A stretch of 6,303 nt of DNA from UBA287 sp034190325 (GCA_034190325.1 JAXHST010000108.1:1-6303), one strand, 5' to 3'; shown: positions 1 through 5,595, counted from the stretch's first letter. Numbers and translations: made by a program. Notes: a model not told the origin generated them from the sequence alone.

Positions 1-116
1 AAAAGATCTTTTATCTCATCAAATTTTCTTATGTCCCTTTTCCCATTAAATCCTGCGAGCTCCATAGTTTCTTCATCTAATTTCATGTCTATTCCATATG
101 CACTTAGATCTATCAT
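1..116 (-). CDS. 5' end of an unidentified protein-coding gene, truncated by the window edge
   Basis: An open frame starts at an ATG (116-114) and reads 38 codons without a stop to the left edge. It begins MIDLSAYGIDMKLDEE and continues through a GFNGKRDIRKFDEIKDL stretch. The composition is that of a soluble cytoplasmic protein, with no signal peptide or membrane segment. A TATA-like box about 25 bp upstream of the ATG supports this start as a leaderless one. I do not recognise the product. The 'DIRKFDEIKDL' stretch faintly recalls the 'R..DM' region near the N-terminus of archaeal cupin-type phosphoglucose isomerases, but 38 residues are too few to name it. It lies on the same strand as the transglutaminase-like gene, about 86 bp downstream of that gene's stop, and has its own putative promoter. 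Confidence 0.55.
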   Translation of the reverse strand, partial: MIDLSAYGIDMKLDEETMELAGFNGKRDIRKFDEIKDL

Positions 117-137
117 ATAGAGAAAGAATCTTTAATG

Positions 138-145
138 TTTAAATT
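138..145 (-). promoter_or_regulatory. Putative TATA box for the left-edge gene
   Basis: The minus strand reads AATTTAAA here, centred about 25 bp upstream of the ATG at 116. This is the spacing expected for an archaeal TATA element driving a leaderless transcript. The assignment rests on sequence and spacing only. Confidence 0.4.
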
Positions 146-202
146 CCTATCTCTTTCATTCTTTTGTATCTCTTCTTTACGTCATAGAGAGGATCCCTAT
201 CA

Positions 203-646
203 TCAACATAACTTAAAAGCCCTGTATGCCTTCTGCATGTATTCACTGCTCCCAGGATCAAAGCCAACAACTATCTTATTAGCATTCTTATAACCAAACT
301 CTCTGAAGGCAGGATCTATAGCTAAAGCATCAAATATCCTCTCTTCGCCTGGCACAATAACAGCTACCCATGTGTGAGCATACGGTAGATCCCCAGCTCT
401 GTTTACAACATAACCATCCACCACGTAGCATGGTATCCCTATGCTCCTCGCCAAGGAGCAGAACAGAGCGCTCATATCGTCGCAGTCCCCCACCCTTTCT
501 TCAAGCGTCCTGAAAGCTCCCTTGGGGTAGAGGTCGTTATCTGTCCTGTACCTTATGTTATCAGCTATCCATTCATATATGATCTCAGAGGCATAATATA
601 TTCTCTCTTCACCACCGGTTATGCTCTCTGCCTTCAATGCGCACAT
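203..646 (-). CDS. Transglutaminase-like (papain-fold) domain protein, 5' end probably frameshifted
   Basis: The 147-residue frame has the hallmarks of a transglutaminase-like domain: a helix with 'IIYEWIADNIRY' (about residues 22-33), then 'VGDCDDMSALFCSLARS' with the likely nucleophile Cys55, 'YAHTWVAV' with His91, and 'ALAIDPAF' with Asp111. That gives a plausible Cys-His-Asp triad in family order. In prokaryotes such domains are usually peptidases or protein-processing enzymes; the substrate is unknown. Two stop codons directly precede the ATG at 646, and the box 15-24 bp upstream of it is a poor promoter fit. A better promoter and a typical signal peptide lie 61 bp further upstream in another frame (609-707). 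The intact protein was therefore probably exported, with the two parts now out of frame by one base. Alternatives are a sequencing indel, a real disabling mutation, or independent translation of this cytoplasmic form. Confidence 0.75.
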   Translation of the reverse strand: MCALKAESITGGEERIYYASEIIYEWIADNIRYRTDNDLYPKGAFRTLEERVGDCDDMSALFCSLARSIGIPCYVVDGYVVNRAGDLPYAHTWVAVIVPGEERIFDALAIDPAFREFGYKNANKIVVGFDPGSSEYMQKAYRAFKLC

Positions 647-707
647 CTATCAAAACAGGAATAAAAAGCGCTAGCAGCATCGCGATTAACACAACTGCTT
701 TTTTCAT
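609..707 (-). other. Short frame encoding an orphan signal peptide, out of frame with the transglutaminase-like gene
   Basis: The ATG at 707 opens a 32-codon frame beginning MKKAVVLIAMLLALFIPVLI, a classic Sec signal peptide with a basic n-region and a hydrophobic core of about 17 residues. It ends at TGA (611-609), within the start of the transglutaminase-like frame. A TATA-like box about 25 bp upstream fits leaderless initiation at this ATG. Joining the two frames requires skipping one base somewhere between about 646 and 611. Indels in the upstream T-runs cannot repair the frame, because they would lead into the TGA TAG pair just before position 646. Confidence 0.6.
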
Positions 708-727
708 CGATAACGATATTTTTTCTC

Positions 728-735
728 TTAAATTT
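728..735 (-). promoter_or_regulatory. Putative TATA box for the signal-peptide/transglutaminase-like locus
   Basis: The minus strand reads AAATTTAA, centred about 25 bp upstream of the ATG at 707. There is no Shine-Dalgarno sequence between the two. This favours leaderless initiation at 707 rather than at the internal ATG at 646. Confidence 0.45.
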
Positions 736-751
736 TTTTGCGGGCGTCTCC

Positions 752-779
752 TTACATTACATTACATTACATTGCATTA
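752..779. repeat. Tandem 5-bp repeat (ATTAC)n in the divergent promoter region
   Basis: TTAC is followed by three perfect ATTAC units, one ATTGC variant and a final ATTA, making about 28 bp of 5-bp periodicity. It lies between the promoters of the leftward transglutaminase-like locus and the rightward thiM gene, ending about 7 bp before the thiM TATA box. It could be a simple-sequence tract from replication slippage, or direct-repeat binding sites for a regulator. Confidence 0.85.
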
Positions 780-785
780 ATTAGC

Positions 786-793
786 TTTTTATA
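786..793 (+). promoter_or_regulatory. TATA box of the thiM-thiE operon
   Basis: TTTTTATA is centred 24-25 bp before the thiM ATG at 814, a good archaeal TATA element at leaderless spacing. The bases just before the ATG (CTTATCTTC) contain no Shine-Dalgarno match. Confidence 0.65.
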
Positions 794-813
794 CGAACAA
801 ACTCCTTATCTTC

Positions 814-1575
814 ATGGATCTCAAAGAAGCCTATTTTGCTCTCAGAAAAAAGAAGCCCCTGATACACCATATGACAAACCTTGTTGTCACAAATCTGACA
901 GCTAATTTTACCCTTGCTCTCGGTGCGCTGCCAGTGATGGCTTACGCAAAGGAAGAGGTTGAGGAGATAGTTGATAAAGCCGATGTGCTGCTTTTGAACA
1001 TAGGCACAATAACCAGAGATCAGTTAGATAGTATGCTTGTTGCTGCAAGACATGCTAAAGCTGCAGATAAAAAGATAGTCCTTGATCCTGTCGGTTGCGG
1101 AGCAAGCGCTCTAAGAAAAGAGGCTGCCAGGGATATAATCGCCATTGGCGTAGATGTTATAAAGGGAAACTTTGCCGAGATATGCACAATAGCAGGTAAA
1201 AGCGCAGAGATGAGGGGCGTAGAGAGCGGAGAGGGGAATGTTGATGTGGCTATAGAGATTGCCGAGAGTCTGGCAAAGGAGCTCTCATGTACAATAGCGA
1301 TAACAGGAAGGGAGGATGTTGTCTCCGATGGAGTTGGTACAGCGAAGATAGTTGGGGGTAGTGAGATGCTGAAGCACATAACAGGCTCAGGTTGCATGGC
1401 TACAACAGCTATCGCATGTTTCCTTGCTGTGGAGGAGCCCTTCTATGCCGCTATGCATGGCCTGGAGTTGATGAAAAGGTGCAGTGAAAACCTAGATTAT
1501 AGAGGGCCAGCGAGCTTTCAACAGGTCTTCTTTGATCACGCCTTTTCCTTCTTAGACACAGGGGTTGAACCATGA
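814..1575 (+). CDS. thiM: Hydroxyethylthiazole kinase ThiM
   Basis: ThiM phosphorylates 4-methyl-5-(2-hydroxyethyl)thiazole with ATP, the salvage route to the thiazole half of thiamine. The 253-residue length is close to the family norm. It belongs to the ribokinase-like fold and shows the expected blocks: 'IHHMTNLVVTN' (residues 17-27) near the substrate site, 'LLLNIGTI' (59-66), 'VLDPVGCGAS' (89-98), 'KGNFAEI' (117-123), 'AITGREDVVSDG' (162-173), and the anion-hole/active-site motif 'ITGSGCMATT' with Cys194. The ATG at 814 fits both the N-terminal alignment and a TATA box 25 bp upstream. The stop overlaps the thiE start (ATGA), indicating translational coupling. Both products act in the cytoplasm in consecutive steps, which strengthens the assignment. 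Confidence 0.95.
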   Translation: MDLKEAYFALRKKKPLIHHMTNLVVTNLTANFTLALGALPVMAYAKEEVEEIVDKADVLLLNIGTITRDQLDSMLVAARHAKAADKKIVLDPVGCGASALRKEAARDIIAIGVDVIKGNFAEICTIAGKSAEMRGVESGEGNVDVAIEIAESLAKELSCTIAITGREDVVSDGVGTAKIVGGSEMLKHITGSGCMATTAIACFLAVEEPFYAAMHGLELMKRCSENLDYRGPASFQQVFFDHAFSFLDTGVEP

Positions 1576-2171
1576 AGCTATGCGTTATAACGGCAAGGAA
1601 TGAACGCTTTACCCACGAAGATATAGCAGGGTTTGCGATAGAAGGGGGGGCGGATTGTGTTCAGTTTAGAAAAAAAGATGGATCAACCAGGGATGCTGTT
1701 GAGCTTGCTTGCCGTATAAAGGGGATAGTAAGTGGTAGGGCAACCTACATCGTAGATGACAGGATTGATGTCGCCCTGGCATGCGGTGCAGATGGTGTTC
1801 ATATTGGCAGGGAAGACATGCCTCTCTCTCTAGCAAGAGCCATATGCCCTGACTTTATGATAGGGTATTCCGTTGATAACCCTAAGGAGGCGGTTGAGGC
1901 AGAAAATGTGGGAGCAAACTATCTGGGTGCTGGAGCGGTGTTTGCAACAAAAAATAAGCCTGAGGAAAAGCCGATAGGTATAGAGGGACTGCGTAAAATC
2001 TGTGAGAGCGTAACCATACCAGTAATTGCTATAGGCGGGATAACCATCGAAAATGTGAGAGAGGTTATTGATGCCGGGGCCACTGGCGTAGCTGTTATAT
2101 CAGCTATAGCTGATGCCAGGGATCCTGCTGAGAGCGTTAAGGCCTTCATGAAGATCCTTGGTTCATATTAA
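1572..2171 (+). CDS. thiE: Thiamine-phosphate synthase ThiE
   Basis: ThiE condenses hydroxyethylthiazole phosphate, the ThiM product, with hydroxymethylpyrimidine diphosphate to form thiamine phosphate. The 199-residue protein is a TIM barrel of normal to slightly short length. Visible family motifs are 'VQFRKKDGS' (residues 30-38, the counterpart of the usual QLREK segment), 'IVDDRIDVALACGADGVHIGREDM' split over residues 60-83, 'YLGAGAVFATKNK' (117-129), 'IPVIAIGGI' (149-157) and 'AGATGVAVISAI' (168-179) at the phosphate-binding end of the barrel. Phe replaces the usual Leu in the QLREK-like segment, a mild change. The ATG overlaps the thiM stop codon, so no separate promoter is needed. The stop codon abuts the last base of a tRNA gene on the other strand. 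Confidence 0.95.
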   Translation: MKLCVITARNERFTHEDIAGFAIEGGADCVQFRKKDGSTRDAVELACRIKGIVSGRATYIVDDRIDVALACGADGVHIGREDMPLSLARAICPDFMIGYSVDNPKEAVEAENVGANYLGAGAVFATKNKPEEKPIGIEGLRKICESVTIPVIAIGGITIENVREVIDAGATGVAVISAIADARDPAESVKAFMKILGSY

Positions 2172-2245
2172 TGGGCCCGGCCGGATTCGGACCGACGACC
2201 AGCAGGTTATGAGCCTGTCGCTCTACCGGACTAAGCTACGGGCCC
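2172..2245 (-). tRNA. tRNA with anticodon CAT, probably tRNA-Ile2 (otherwise elongator tRNA-Met)
   Basis: The minus strand folds as a 74-nt cloverleaf. The 7-bp acceptor stem GGGCCCG/CGGGCCC is perfect and is followed by discriminator A73. The D arm is G10-C25, C11-G24, T12-A23 and T13-G22, with G18G19 in the loop. The anticodon loop CTCATAA has CAT at 2211-2209. The T stem is GTCGG/CCGGC, with one G-T pair. No CCA is encoded and no intron is visible. Position 27/43 is an A-C mismatch, and T-loop position 55 is C instead of the near-universal T. The GGGCCC acceptor resembles archaeal isoleucine tRNAs more than elongator tRNA-Met as I remember them, so the CAT may be modified to agmatidine to read AUA. 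This choice is an inference. Confidence 0.9.
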
Positions 2246-2260
2246 GCAACAAGTAAGGAG

Positions 2261-2279
2261 TTTTTCCCTATTTATTTTT
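2261..2279 (+). terminator. T-rich tract, possible thiE transcription terminator
   Basis: TTTTT, TTT and TTTTT runs occur within 19 bases on the plus strand. This is the first T-rich stretch after thiE, which otherwise runs directly into the tRNA gene. Archaeal termination often needs only such T-runs. The same bases on the minus strand hold the tRNA promoter, so the T-richness could simply reflect that. Confidence 0.3.
2269..2278 (-). promoter_or_regulatory. TATA box of the tRNA gene
   Basis: The minus strand reads AAAATAAATA, lying 24-33 bp upstream of the mature tRNA 5' end at 2245. That is the expected distance for an archaeal tRNA promoter whose transcript starts at or just before the mature end. 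Confidence 0.55.
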
Positions 2280-2350
2280 ATTGCTATTCTCTCGCACAGG
2301 GATTCAAATCTATCATAGCCTACAGGAAGACTAGGATCGTTTAATTAAGG

Positions 2351-2358
2351 ATATATAG
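2351..2358 (+). promoter_or_regulatory. TATA box of the btuFCD operon
   Basis: ATATATAG is centred about 24 bp before the btuF ATG at 2378, with no Shine-Dalgarno sequence in between, suggesting a leaderless start. The palindrome TTAATTAA (2341-2348) lies immediately upstream and could be BRE-flanking AT-rich DNA or an operator. I saw no cobalamin-riboswitch-like structure in the 130 bp before btuF. Confidence 0.5.
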
Positions 2359-2377
2359 AATAAGGGTCATTAGTTCT

Positions 2378-3250
2378 ATGAAACTCTCTGTGTGTTTGAT
2401 ATCCCTCTTTCTGGTTCTTCCGGTTGTTGAAGTGGTTGGGGATGATCATGGAGAAGTGGTTATCGATGATTATGGAAGAGAGATCTCTCTTCAATCGATC
2501 CCGCAGAGAATAGTATCAATAGCTCCGAGCGTTACAGAGATTATCTTTGCCATAGGGGCCGGTGATAAGCTGGTGGGAGTTGATAGCGAGAGCGATTTCC
2601 CAGCAGAAGTTAAGGATATACAAAAGGTAGGCAGATATATAAGCCCCAGCCTTGAGCTGATAGTGGTTTTAAAACCCGACCTCTTGGTAGTCTCAGATCT
2701 TACCCCCATGCAGGTTGTGAGTGCTATAGAAGAGAAGGGAATAAAAGTTTTCGTTGTTGCTCCAGAGCGTATAGAGGGAATAGCAGAGAGCATGAGGAAG
2801 CTTGGAGCTGTCCTCGGGGTGAAGGATAAAGCAGAAGCTGCCGCAAGAGATTTTGAGGAAAGAGTTGCAGCTGTTGAGGAAAAGGCCGCTCTGGCAAAAG
2901 AAAAGCCTGAGGTGTATCTTGAATTTTTTCCATACTGGACCTTTGGTCCGGGATCTTTTGGTAGCGATCTCATAGAAAAGGCAGGTGGTTTGAACATAGG
3001 AAAAAAGCTGAAAAGCCCTTATGCAGAGGTAAGCAATGAGTTTGTGATCTCCGAAAACCCAGATATCATAATAATAACGCAGGGAAAACATGCCTCTACC
3101 ACGATCTCCTCTGTAAAGGGGAGGCCTGGATGGAGCAGCATAGGTGCTGTTAGAAACAGCAGATTGTATTACATAGATGATGATATCATCTCGAGGCCCG
3201 GGCCCAGGATGGCTGATGCACTTGAAGAGCTCTACAGCATTCTCCATTGA
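2378..3250 (+). CDS. btuF: Cobalamin (or iron-chelate) ABC transporter substrate-binding protein BtuF-like
   Basis: This is the extracellular binding protein that captures a corrinoid or iron chelate and hands it to the BtuC permease. The 290-residue protein starts with a Sec signal peptide (about residues 1-21, hydrophobic core CLISLFLVLPVVEVV) without an obvious lipobox. The mature part has the two lobes of the Peripla_BP_2/FecB-type fold. Lobe 1 has 'RIVSIAPSVTEIIFAIGAGDKLVG' across residues 44-67, including Glu54, placed where BtuF-type proteins carry a permease-docking glutamate. A helical linker follows at about 140-190. Lobe 2 has 'AGGLNI' (202-207), 'VSNEFVISENPDIIII' with Glu221, the second candidate docking glutamate, and 'RPGPRMADALEEL' near the C-terminus. 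It is the first gene of btuFCD. The substrate is inferred mainly from the BtuD type, so iron-siderophore uptake is not excluded. Confidence 0.88.
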   Translation: MKLSVCLISLFLVLPVVEVVGDDHGEVVIDDYGREISLQSIPQRIVSIAPSVTEIIFAIGAGDKLVGVDSESDFPAEVKDIQKVGRYISPSLELIVVLKPDLLVVSDLTPMQVVSAIEEKGIKVFVVAPERIEGIAESMRKLGAVLGVKDKAEAAARDFEERVAAVEEKAALAKEKPEVYLEFFPYWTFGPGSFGSDLIEKAGGLNIGKKLKSPYAEVSNEFVISENPDIIIITQGKHASTTISSVKGRPGWSSIGAVRNSRLYYIDDDIISRPGPRMADALEELYSILH

Positions 3251-4151
3251 GCTCCTGCTTCTCCTATTGGCTTTCACTCTCTCCCTGCTCTCAGGCCCCT
3301 CAGGGCCAATTGGTGGGCAGGGCTACACCATTGATATTATATGGGATCTCAGGGCTCCCAGGGCTTTTCTAGCAATACTTGTCGGCGGTGCTCTAGCCTT
3401 AGCAGGGGTCATAATGCAGGCAATCTTCAGAAATCCCCTTGTTGATCCATATATCCTGGGGACATCCTCTGGCTCTGCCCTCTTTGCCGCAATGGTTGCG
3501 CCATCACCATTGGAGCCCTTCTTTGCTTTCATAGGAGGGGTATCCGCTACAATGGCCGTCTATGCCATAGCATGGAGGGAGAGGATAGAGACTTTGTTGC
3601 TTGTTGGTTTAGCTGTGGGTACACTGCTTAGCGCTCTTCTATCTCTCCTGCTCTTTGTCAGGTTATCAGCATTTTCTTCAATGCTCTTCTGGCTCTTTGG
3701 GGGGTTAAGCCTCGCGACATGGCAAAAAAGCTTTTTTCTGGTTGTTGCCCTTCTCATTTCTGTGCTTCTCGTTTTTCCATTCGCTATGGAGCTGGACTCT
3801 CTTCTCCTGGGGGAAGAAAAAAGTCAGCATCTCGGCGTTGATGTGAGGAAGTTAAGGTTTTTCATGCTGCTTATTGCCTGTATGATAACAAGCTTTTCTG
3901 TTTCCATTGCAGGCATAATTGGTTTTGTCGGGCTTATGGTGCCGCATATGTGCAGAAGGATCATAGGCCCGAAGCACAGGCTGCTTGTTCCCTTTTCAGT
4001 TCTCGCCGGCGGCGTATTTTTACTTCTAACAGATGTTGCAGCAAGAATGCTTCTCATACCAAACGAGCTCCCTATAGGTATTATAACATCCCTTTGCGGG
4101 GCTCCCTTCTTCATATACCTTGTCTGGAGGCAGAGGAATGTTAAGCATTGA
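3216..4151 (+). CDS. btuC: Cobalamin/iron-type ABC transporter permease BtuC-like
   Basis: This is the FecCD/BtuC-family permease, a multi-spanning membrane protein forming the transport channel. I chose the ATG at 3216, giving 311 residues and overlapping btuF by 35 bp. An upstream in-frame ATG at 3177 would add 13 polar residues and a longer overlap. Family blocks with this numbering are 'IIWDLRAPRAFLA' (about 41-53), 'RNPLVDPYILG' (72-82), 'FWLFGGLSLATWQ' (158-170), a cytoplasmic loop with 'GEEKSQHLGVDV' (199-210) that contacts the ATPase, 'GFVGLMVPHMCRR' (236-248), and the C-terminal 'ELPIGIITSLCGAPFF' (284-299). Most of the rest is hydrophobic helix. The loop between the first helix and 'IIWDLRAPR' is short for the family. 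It overlaps btuD, indicating coupled translation. Confidence 0.9.
   Translation: MHLKSSTAFSIELLLLLLAFTLSLLSGPSGPIGGQGYTIDIIWDLRAPRAFLAILVGGALALAGVIMQAIFRNPLVDPYILGTSSGSALFAAMVAPSPLEPFFAFIGGVSATMAVYAIAWRERIETLLLVGLAVGTLLSALLSLLLFVRLSAFSSMLFWLFGGLSLATWQKSFFLVVALLISVLLVFPFAMELDSLLLGEEKSQHLGVDVRKLRFFMLLIACMITSFSVSIAGIIGFVGLMVPHMCRRIIGPKHRLLVPFSVLAGGVFLLLTDVAARMLLIPNELPIGIITSLCGAPFFIYLVWRQRNVKH
4126..4130 (+). promoter_or_regulatory. Shine-Dalgarno sequence deciding the btuD start
   Basis: GGAGG lies inside the end of btuC, seven bases before the ATG at 4138. It supports that ATG over the in-frame TTG at 4120, which would place the ribosome site inside the coding region. Confidence 0.65.
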
Positions 4152-5322
4152 TGGTGTCAGGTTCTCTTTTGATGTCGAAGCTGACAGAGAGGTTCTTAAA
4201 GGCATAAGCTTTGATGCCAGGAGCGGGGAGCTCATATCTATCCTTGGTCAGAACGGCTCCGGTAAAACAACACTGCTGAGATGTATAAGCGCTACGCTAA
4301 AGCCTAATTTAGGAGGAGTATACATTGATGGTGCAAGCGTTCATACTATGAAAAGCAAAGACATAGCAAAACGCTTTGCTTTCGTAGAGCAGAGCTCTGC
4401 CCTGGGCTATGACCTGTTAGTTAGAGATGTTGTCATGCTTGGAAGGCTGCCTCACATAAAGAGGTTCTCTTTGCCCTCTGAGGAAGACAACAGGGCTGTA
4501 GAAAGATCATTGGAAGTTGTTGGCATAGATGCTTTAGGGGAAAGATCATTTGATGAGCTTAGCGGGGGGGAAAAGCAGAAGGTGCTCATAGCCCTTGCCA
4601 TCGCACAGAGCACAAAAATTTTACTGCTCGATGAACCTACAGCACATCTTGATATCAAAGCGCAAATTGAGGTCATGGAGCTGTTGAGAAAGCTATGTAA
4701 CGAAGGAAAAATAGTGCTGATGGCAACCCATAACGTCAGTTTTGCTTCTTATTTCTCTGACAGGGTTTTGTTGCTCAGGGATGGAGAGCAGATAGCTTTT
4801 GGCTCACCTGAGGAAGTTATAAAGGAAGAGCTCATAAGAAAAACTTTTGGTGTCGGGCTATCAATAGCTAAGGAAATGAGAAAAGATGGTAAGAAGAGAG
4901 GTAGGGTGCATGTGATATGCGGCGGTGGTACAGGAGCTTCTCTGCTTGAAAAGCTATATGATTTTGAGATCAGTGCTGGTGTTGTGAACCTCTTTGATTC
5001 GGATCACGAAAAAGCTGTAGAGCTCGGGGCAGAGATAGCAGAAGAACAGCCATTCGTTCCTATAAGCGAAGAGGCTTTTAAAAAGAGTATGGAGCTTATA
5101 AAAAAGGCGGATTTTGTTATCGTTACAGGTTTTCCTGTTGGTTACGGGAATATGAGGAATATAGAAGCAGCCATAGATGCTTGCAAAATGGGCAAAAAGG
5201 TTTTTATGCTCGGGAGGTGCGAAGATTTTACAGATGGGAAAGCAAGGATAGCGGAGCTCGAGAAAAAGAGCAGCATATTTTTGCGCGAAAAAGAGCTCCT
5301 TTCCCTTCTTTATTCTATGTAG
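4138..5322 (+). CDS. btuD: Cobalamin-type ABC transporter ATPase BtuD with a C-terminal extra domain
   Basis: This is the ATP-hydrolysing subunit of the importer. Starting at the ATG with a Shine-Dalgarno site, the protein has 394 residues, well above the roughly 250 of a plain BtuD/FecE ATPase. The ABC domain is complete: Walker A GQNGSGKTT (37-45), Q-loop Gln85, signature LSGGE (141-145), Walker B ILLLDEP with Asp165-Glu166, and H-loop His198 in MATHN. After a linker rich in Lys and Arg (about 245-255), a second domain begins. It has a strand and glycine-rich turn 'GRVHVICGGGTGAS' (255-268), a stretch 'SAGVVNLFDSDHEKAVELGA', then 'ADFVIVTGFPVGYGNMRN' ending about 341, and finally 'GKKVFMLG'. 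This looks like a Rossmann-type alpha/beta domain. I recall a similar extension in haloarchaeal BtuD proteins; its role is unknown. Confidence 0.92.
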   Translation: MLSIDGVRFSFDVEADREVLKGISFDARSGELISILGQNGSGKTTLLRCISATLKPNLGGVYIDGASVHTMKSKDIAKRFAFVEQSSALGYDLLVRDVVMLGRLPHIKRFSLPSEEDNRAVERSLEVVGIDALGERSFDELSGGEKQKVLIALAIAQSTKILLLDEPTAHLDIKAQIEVMELLRKLCNEGKIVLMATHNVSFASYFSDRVLLLRDGEQIAFGSPEEVIKEELIRKTFGVGLSIAKEMRKDGKKRGRVHVICGGGTGASLLEKLYDFEISAGVVNLFDSDHEKAVELGAEIAEEQPFVPISEEAFKKSMELIKKADFVIVTGFPVGYGNMRNIEAAIDACKMGKKVFMLGRCEDFTDGKARIAELEKKSSIFLREKELLSLLYSM

Positions 5323-5480
5323 TCTCTTTTGTCCTTTCTTTCCTCAAACTTTGAGCCTTGCGCACAGACTATGCAAAGGCCCTTTGAAAAATCGAAGCAT
5401 GAGCCACAAACAAGTCTGCCACACGAAGGGCATCTGTTAAGCTCACTGAAAGAGCCACACAGATCACATTTGCCTTGCAT
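5310..5480 (-). CDS. Small zinc-ribbon protein with four CxxC pairs, function unknown
   Basis: The frame encodes 56 residues from the ATG at 5480. The N-terminal part holds CDLC, CPSC, CGSC and CIVC in a 35-residue span, matching a compact double zinc-binding (ribbon or treble-clef-like) fold. The tail is charged (SKFEERKDKRDYIE). A longer reading from an ATG at 5522 is open, but the TATA box CTTTTATATC lies between the two ATGs, centred 25 bp before 5480, so the shorter leaderless form is preferred. It converges on btuD, and the two coding ends overlap by 13 bp. I do not recognise a named family. Small archaeal zinc ribbons of this kind often mediate protein or nucleic-acid contacts, but nothing here shows which. 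The eight regularly spaced cysteines argue strongly against a chance frame. Confidence 0.75.
   Translation of the reverse strand: MQGKCDLCGSFSELNRCPSCGRLVCGSCFDFSKGLCIVCAQGSKFEERKDKRDYIE
5323..5343 (+). terminator. T-rich tract after btuD, possible terminator
   Basis: TCTCTTTTGTCCTTTCTTTC directly follows the btuD stop codon, with T-runs of 4, 3 and 3. It is a weak candidate for archaeal T-tract termination of the btuFCD mRNA. It is also coding sequence (Lys/Glu-rich tail) of the zinc-ribbon gene on the other strand, so the T-richness may have no regulatory meaning. Confidence 0.22.
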
Positions 5481-5500
5481 AAAGGATATTGGTTGTCGGG

Positions 5501-5510
5501 GATATAAAAG
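5501..5510 (-). promoter_or_regulatory. TATA box of the zinc-ribbon gene
   Basis: The minus strand reads CTTTTATATC, preceded by the purine-rich GGAAA as a plausible BRE. It is centred 25 bp upstream of the ATG at 5480 and so fixes that start as a leaderless one. Confidence 0.65.
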
Positions 5511-5551
5511 TTTCCTGCGCATAAGGATATATTAATAAAATGCAGAATTTT

Positions 5552-5595
5552 GTTTCGCACCAATCACTTGAAAATATGGCCCTTTTTTGCGAAAC
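5552..5595. repeat. Inverted repeat GTTTCGCA / TGCGAAAC upstream of the secreted-protein gene
   Basis: GTTTCGCA (5552-5559) and TGCGAAAC (5588-5595) are perfect 8-bp inverted copies separated by 28 bp. The right copy ends at the TATA box of the rightward gene and shares its GAAAC core with the second, nested inverted repeat. A paired regulator site is possible but unproven. Confidence 0.6.

Noticed and set aside
752..779. Possible CRISPR or attachment-site repeat
   Set aside because: The units are only 5 bp with no spacers, and no integrase, cas gene or tRNA duplication lies nearby.
1020..1397. Minus-strand frame of 125 residues opposite thiM
   Set aside because: It is fully inside thiM, whose family motifs are unambiguous. 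The antisense translation is Ser/Ala/Pro/Ile-rich with no domain signal.
2172..2245. Mobile-element integration at the tRNA
   Set aside because: No direct repeat of the tRNA 3' end, no integrase and no change in gene style are visible on either side within the window.
2246..2377. Possible cobalamin riboswitch before btuF
   Set aside because: The space holds the tRNA promoter and a TATA box close to the btuF ATG, implying almost no 5' UTR. No B12-box-like element or long hairpin was seen.
3177..3215. Earlier ATG codons for btuC (3177, 3180)
   Set aside because: They would add a polar, Gly/Pro-rich extension and lengthen the overlap with btuF to 74 bp. The ATG at 3216 directly precedes the first membrane helix.
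2693..3277. Long minus-strand frame of 194 residues opposite btuF
   Set aside because: It lies almost entirely within the clearly coding btuF/btuC region, has no recognisable motif and no suitable promoter, and is best explained as a shadow frame.
4120..4137. TTG start for btuD at 4120
   Set aside because: The GGAGG ribosome site would fall inside the coding sequence. The ATG at 4138 has ideal spacing and gives the usual ABC-domain N-terminus (MLSIDGVRFSF).
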